DNA from: UBA10649 sp965278945
GTDB taxonomy: Bacteria; Actinomycetota; Actinomycetes; S36-B12
DNA: 64,000 nucleotides
Direction: 5' to 3'
Assembly: GCA_965278945.1 (NCBI GenBank)
Contig: OZ257128.1
Location: 3,348,001 to 3,412,000 of the forward strand
Below are positions 60,413-64,000 of the stretch, one piece after another. The notes below the pieces were generated by a model that had not been told where the DNA came from, made no database searches, and was given only the letters and a program-made list of their open reading frames with translations. A program made the translations under genes and the position numbers. Each line of letters starts with the position of its first letter. Positions within the stretch are counted from its first letter, which is position 1.

Positions 60413-60600
60413 ACCGACCGGAACGTCAATCTGGCGCTCCGGAAGAGGGTGCGCAACTTCGGCCGCGCGCGCGCCACGGTGTGGCGGCGACGGTCGGTGC
60501 CTGAGCGCAGTTCGCCGTTCTTCGCCATCGATCGGCGGTTCTGGCCGTGGCGGTAGGCATTCTCGGCCTGGATCGTCTCGATCGTCAGTGCGGGTGTCAT
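60409..60600 (-). CDS. Small basic protein upstream of the LuxR gene
   Basis: 63 residues, starting MTPALTIETIQAENAYRHGQ, with many Arg/Lys (RRSMAKNGELRSGTDRRRH). AAGGAG lies 8 nt upstream of ATG 60600, a better start than the ATG at 60621. Its stop overlaps the LuxR GTG. No family is recognised. Confidence 0.55.
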   Translation of the reverse strand: MTPALTIETIQAENAYRHGQNRRSMAKNGELRSGTDRRRHTVARARPKLRTLFRSARLTFRSV

Positions 60601-60664
60601 GGCCTTCTCCTTCGACGGCATCTGGCTTCTTTGATGAATCGAGCCTGCGCGTCTGAGGTAGGCC

Positions 60665-60685
60665 AGGGCATGGGGACGATGCCCT
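60665..60685 (+). promoter_or_regulatory. Hairpin in the gap before the antiporter
   Basis: AGGGCAT and ATGCCCT form a perfect 7-bp stem with a 7-nt loop, followed by ATTTAT on the plus strand. It is terminator-like, but lies in a divergent gap with no plus-strand gene ending there, so an attenuator or leader role is possible. Confidence 0.35.
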
Positions 60686-60702
60686 ATTTATGAAGCGCGC
60701 AG

Positions 60703-60718
60703 CCTCAGGCGCCTTAGG
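60703..60718. promoter_or_regulatory. 16-bp near-palindrome upstream of the antiporter
   Basis: CCTCAGGCGCCTTAGG is symmetric except at one position pair. It lies about 100 bp before the antiporter GTG and about 100 bp before the small basic gene, so could serve either. Confidence 0.3.
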
Positions 60719-60821
60719 CAGGCCCGACGGTTGGTTCCGTCCTCGAACGGGTACCCGGAGCAGTGCAGCCGCGGCGGACAGTGGGCGCACACCGCACGAC
60801 TGAGCCCGAGAGGAAGCCCCC

Positions 60822-62117
60822 GTGACGTTCGACCCCGCCGGGCTGGTGTACCTGATCGTCGGTATCGCCACGCTGATCGCTGCGCTTCTTCCTCGACTCC
60901 TCGGCCGAGTCCCGGTATCCATGCCGATGGTGTTTGTCGGCGCGGGCATCGTCGCGTTCGCGCTGTTCCCCGACCTGCCGGATCCGGACCCCACGCAGCA
61001 CTCGTGGGTCGCGCTGCACCTGACCGAGTTGTGCGTGATCGTCTCGCTCATGGGCGCGGGACTTGCGATCAACAGGGCGTTCGCCTGGCGCACGTGGTCG
61101 ACGACCTGGCGGCTGCTCGCGGTGACGATGCCGATCTCGATCGCGGCGGTGGCGCTCCTGGGCTGGTGGGGGCTCGGGCTCGGGGCTGCCAGCGCATTGC
61201 TTCTGGCCGCGGCAGTCGCGCCGACCGATCCCGTGCTTGCGAGCGAGGTTCAGGTCAGCGAACCGCTGACTGAGGACGAGGAGGGCGCCGACGACGAGGC
61301 TCGCTTCGCGATCACTTCCGAGGCGGGCCTCAACGATGGCCTGGCCTTTCCGTTCGTATACGCGGCGATCGCGATCAGCCTTGCCGGCCTGGCTCCCGCC
61401 GGCTGGCTCGGAGAGTGGCTTCTGATCGATGTGGTCTGGCGGCTGAGCGTCGGAATCCTCGTCGGGCTGGCATCGGGATGGCTACTGCGGAAGCTGTTCT
61501 TCTCCGATCTCTCGCAGCGGCTCGGTTTCACGGACAAGGCCGACGGATTCATTGCGCTCGCCGCCACGTTCATTGCCTACGGCGCAGCAGAGGTCGCCGA
61601 GGGCTATGGATTCGTCGCAGTGTTCGTATGCGCGTGCACGATCAGGGCGGCTGAACGCAGGCACGGGCTGCACTCGGTCCTGCATTCCTTCGTCGAGCAA
61701 ATCGAAAGACTGCTCACGGTCGCAGTTCTCGTGCTTCTTGGGGGCGCAGTCGCTCGCGGCATCCTTGAGCCGCTGACTGTTCCTGACATCCTGCTGGCCG
61801 TCGCAATCCTGCTCATCATCCGGCCGCTGGCCGGGTGGCTAGCACTCACTCCAGGCAAGACCGGCCCGCGCGAACGAGCCGTCATCGCCTTCTTCGGCGT
61901 CCGCGGAGTCGGCTCCCTGTTCTACATTGCCTACGGCCTGCAGAACGGGAGCTTCCCAGGAGACGACCGACTTTGGGCGATAGTGACGGTCGTGATCCTC
62001 GGCTCCATCCTGATTCACGGTGTCGCGGCGACACCGACGATGGCATTGCTCGACCGCGCGCGACGCCGACGGGCCAGGCGCAGCGGAACCACGGCGGTGG
62101 CCGAGACTCCTGTGTAG
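60822..62117 (+). CDS. CPA1-type sodium/proton antiporter (NhaP-like)
   Basis: 431 residues, about 12 transmembrane segments. AAAVAPTDPVLASEVQVSEPL contains the TDP motif and ITSEAGLNDGLAFPFVY the ND of CPA1 exchangers, which carry the transported cations. VRGVGSLFYIAYGL is the conserved late motif. It exchanges Na+ (or K+) for H+ across the membrane. GTG start at 60822. The C-terminus is short and basic with no regulatory domain. Confidence 0.88.
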   Translation: MTFDPAGLVYLIVGIATLIAALLPRLLGRVPVSMPMVFVGAGIVAFALFPDLPDPDPTQHSWVALHLTELCVIVSLMGAGLAINRAFAWRTWSTTWRLLAVTMPISIAAVALLGWWGLGLGAASALLLAAAVAPTDPVLASEVQVSEPLTEDEEGADDEARFAITSEAGLNDGLAFPFVYAAIAISLAGLAPAGWLGEWLLIDVVWRLSVGILVGLASGWLLRKLFFSDLSQRLGFTDKADGFIALAATFIAYGAAEVAEGYGFVAVFVCACTIRAAERRHGLHSVLHSFVEQIERLLTVAVLVLLGGAVARGILEPLTVPDILLAVAILLIIRPLAGWLALTPGKTGPRERAVIAFFGVRGVGSLFYIAYGLQNGSFPGDDRLWAIVTVVILGSILIHGVAATPTMALLDRARRRRARRSGTTAVAETPV

Positions 62118-62181
62118 CGGGTTGCCGAGCAGCAGGTCGGTTCCATCTTTCCTTGCAGCACCTCTTGCTACGTTCGTTCAC

Positions 62182-62679
62182 GTGACCGGACCGCTGCACC
62201 GCCCGTACCCGCCCGACCTATTCCGAGGCACGGTCGGGGAGGTGTCGGCGCGGATCCGGCCGAGCGACACGGAGCCTGAAGTTCGGTACCGCAATGGTGG
62301 GACGTGCGAGTACCTCGCGACAGGAGACCAGACCGGGGGCACGTTCGGTCTGTACCGATGGACCGTCGGCCCGGACCTCTCAGGCCCGGAGCCGCATTTC
62401 CACCGGTCGATCAACGAGTCGTTCTACGTTCTCTCGGGTGAGGTCGAGCTGTTCGACGGGAGTGGATGGAAGTCCGGTCGTCCCGGGGACTTCATGTTCG
62501 TTCCCGAAGGCGGCTTGCACGGATTCCGGGGCTCCGACTTCGCGTCGATGCTGGTCCTGTTTGCGCCCGGTGCGCCGCGCGAGGACTACTTCGAGACGCT
62601 GGCCGCCATCGCCGAGACTCCGATGACCCAGGAAGAGCGAACCGAGTTCATGCTCCGGCATGACACCTACTGGCCCTGA
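62182..62679 (+). CDS. Cupin-domain protein
   Basis: 165 residues. GPEPHFHRSINESFYVLSGEVELFDGSGWKSGRPGDFMFVPEGGLHGF contains both cupin motifs: HFHRS..E for metal ligands, then GD...VP.G..H. Metal is probably bound; substrate is unknown. GTG at 62182 starts the protein after a 64-bp gap from the antiporter. Function within the family is not inferable. Confidence 0.8.
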   Translation: MTGPLHRPYPPDLFRGTVGEVSARIRPSDTEPEVRYRNGGTCEYLATGDQTGGTFGLYRWTVGPDLSGPEPHFHRSINESFYVLSGEVELFDGSGWKSGRPGDFMFVPEGGLHGFRGSDFASMLVLFAPGAPREDYFETLAAIAETPMTQEERTEFMLRHDTYWP

Positions 62680-62768
62680 GCCAACGAGCACAGATTCGTC
62701 CCGGCAAGTTCGGACTGCGTTCATCTTCTGCATGTCTTGCAAGTGCACAGCCTGACTAGACATGCGGC

Positions 62769-64000
62769 ATGCCCCGTCGAACCGTGCGCTGTGTCGCCGC
62801 TCTTGCTGCCCTGACCGTCTCCGCAACAAGCTTGGTCTTCCTGAGCATTCCCGCTCAGGCTGATCCCGCCGCCGTCATCCGGATCACGGAGGTCGAGTAC
62901 AACGGTTCGGAGTTCGTGGAACTGACCAACGTCGGTGACGCGGCGCAGGACTTCACTGGCTGGTCGTTCGACGACGACTCTCGTACCCCCGGCGTGGTGA
63001 GCCTCGCGGCCTTCGGCTCGGTAGCCGCCGGCGAGTCAGTGATCCTGTCCGAGGCCACGGCGGACGCGTTCCGCACCGAATGGGGCCTGGCTTCGACGGT
63101 AAAGGTCATCGGAGGCAACCTGGCCAATCTGGGCCGAGCCGACGAGCCGAACATTTTCGACGGTACCGGTGCGCTGGTCGACCGCGTTACCTACAACGAC
63201 CAGGCGGCTGACGGGAATCCCGCGAAGGGACCGCGCACCGACACCGCGTCGGCATGGGCGAGCGAGGCGAGCCTGGGTGCGAACACCTTCTCGGCGTGGA
63301 CCCGATCCACGGTCGGCGATGCCGAGAGCTCGTGGACCTCCGCAAACGGCTTCATCGGCTCGCCGGGCGTCTCGACCCTTGCTCCCGATGCTCCGGCAGG
63401 GACTCCCGACATCCAGATCACGGAGGTCGAGTACAACGGTTCGGAGTTCGTCGAGCTGACCAATGTCGGTACTGCGGCCCAGGACTTCACGGGCTGGTCG
63501 TTCGATGACGACAGCCGGACCGCTGGCACGGTGAGCCTGTCCGGCTTCGGCATGGTTGCCGCGGGGGAGTCAGTGATCTTGTCCGAGTCCACGGACACGG
63601 CGTTTCGGTCCGAGTGGGGCCTGAAGTCCACGGTGAAGGTCATCGGCGGCAACCTGGCGAACCTGGGTCGTGCCGACGAGCCGAACATCTTCGACAGCAC
63701 CGGGACGCTCGTGGACCGAGTCACCTACAACGATCAGGCGGCCGACGGGAATCCCGCTAAGGGTCCGCGCACCGACACCGCGTCGGCCTGGGTTAGCGCG
63801 GCCAACGTCGGCCTGAACACGTTCTCGACCTGGACTCGCTCCACCGTCGCTGACGCCGAGGGTTCGTGGTCGTCCGCGGGGGCCTTCGTCGGTTCGCCGG
63901 GAGCGAGCACGCTCGGAACCTCCACTCCCACCAGCGTCCGCGACTCGGGCGGCAGCACTCCTCCCGCGCTGCTGTGCCAGCCGGAAGCAGCGAGCGGTAC
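62769..64000 (+). CDS. Secreted lamin-tail-domain repeat protein, cut by right edge
   Basis: The frame from ATG 62769 is open to the last base (410 complete codons). Residues 1-31 are a Sec signal (LSIPAQA). Two lamin-tail (LTD) domains follow, each starting ITEVEYNGSEFVELTNVG and containing GWSFDDDSRT, VAAGESVILSE, LANLGRADEPNIFD and DRVTYNDQAADGNPAKGPRTDTAS. LTD domains occur in secreted nucleases and phosphatases, so an enzyme domain may lie outside the window. Confidence 0.85.
   Translation, partial: MPRRTVRCVAALAALTVSATSLVFLSIPAQADPAAVIRITEVEYNGSEFVELTNVGDAAQDFTGWSFDDDSRTPGVVSLAAFGSVAAGESVILSEATADAFRTEWGLASTVKVIGGNLANLGRADEPNIFDGTGALVDRVTYNDQAADGNPAKGPRTDTASAWASEASLGANTFSAWTRSTVGDAESSWTSANGFIGSPGVSTLAPDAPAGTPDIQITEVEYNGSEFVELTNVGTAAQDFTGWSFDDDSRTAGTVSLSGFGMVAAGESVILSESTDTAFRSEWGLKSTVKVIGGNLANLGRADEPNIFDSTGTLVDRVTYNDQAADGNPAKGPRTDTASAWVSAANVGLNTFSTWTRSTVADAEGSWSSAGAFVGSPGASTLGTSTPTSVRDSGGSTPPALLCQPEAASG
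62883..63950 (+). repeat. Two 534-bp tandem units encoding LTD domains
   Basis: Unit 1 is 62883-63416, unit 2 about 63417-63950. Long identical stretches include the codons for EVEYNGSEFVELTNVG and DQAADGNPAKGPRTDTAS, at nearly the same nucleotide sequence, so the duplication is recent or kept uniform by conversion. Confidence 0.85.

Noticed and set aside
1..64000. CRISPR array
   Set aside because: No regularly spaced short repeats and no cas genes were seen; the only repeat series are the seven motif sites, the pentapeptide codons and the LTD duplication.

Overview
The window is high-GC DNA with GC-rich third codon positions, frequent GTG starts, ATGA/GTGA stop-start overlaps and actinobacterial families (DUF4192, SCO6880-like and DUF4913-like conjugation proteins, DksA-type zinc finger, NhaP-type antiporter). 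It most likely comes from an actinobacterial chromosome; I cannot name the genus. Positions 1 to about 49,680 are accessory DNA. From about 49,700 to 64,000 the content looks like ordinary chromosome.

Accessory region 1 (1-3,296): a minus-strand operon cut by the left edge. It holds an XRE regulator, an OGG-type HhH DNA glycosylase, a small unknown protein, a PfkB-kinase/nucleoside-2-deoxyribosyltransferase fusion and a QueC-like protein. QueC plus OGG next to each other resembles the ancillary set of type IV CBASS; a CD-NTase, if present, lies off the left edge.

Accessory region 2 (3,558-22,316): an integrative and conjugative-type element. A minus-strand transfer operon (10,716 to 3,558) encodes a pilin-size membrane protein, VirB6-like channel, SCO6880-like protein, VirB4-like ATPase, VirD4/TraG coupling ATPase and two small proteins. 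Upstream lie a triple-domain cell-wall enzyme, a divergent sigma-like protein, a pentapeptide-repeat protein, a DUF4192 protein, a plus-strand regulator/excisionase/integrase cluster and a secreted Fn3-like protein. Seven copies of a bipartite motif (YGCGAGGCACSG, 10-11 nt, GTCGTTG) sit upstream of these units, one of them pointing at the excisionase/integrase genes. They look like ECF-type promoters of a regulon that would couple excision with transfer. No relaxase is visible.

Accessory region 3 (22,517-32,292): a defence block. It contains an AbiEi/AbiEii-like toxin-antitoxin pair, a four-gene ubiquitin-like conjugation operon (Ubl, E2, JAB protease, E1; Bil-like) and, divergent from it, a four-gene operon with a small SH3-like protein, a sigma-like protein, a soluble zinc-finger anti-sigma-like protein and a Rad50/SMC-like ATPase. 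I do not recognise this last operon as a described system.

Accessory region 4 (32,466-49,679): a second element bounded by a perfect 44-bp direct repeat of the 3' half of a tRNA-Thr(CGU) gene. It carries a type IIG restriction-modification protein, a UvrD-like helicase, an unknown protein, an XRE/ImmA protein, tyrosine integrase, serine recombinase, primase-helicase, an XRE repressor, an HNH protein, a small winged-helix protein, an Mrr-type nuclease and a PD-(D/E)xK-like protein. Neither repeat has the 5' half of the tRNA, so the intact gene should lie to the left of the window and the island is a tandem array.

Chromosomal part (49,936-64,000): META-domain lipoprotein, 2TM protein, IS6-like transposase scar, SMP-30 family hydrolase, Dabb protein, DksA/TraR-type zinc finger, DUF3024 protein, mobile mystery A/B (Fic) pair, large secreted protein, AAA ATPase, a LuxR-type ATPase regulator broken by two frameshifts, CPA1 antiporter, cupin, and a secreted lamin-tail repeat protein cut by the right edge.
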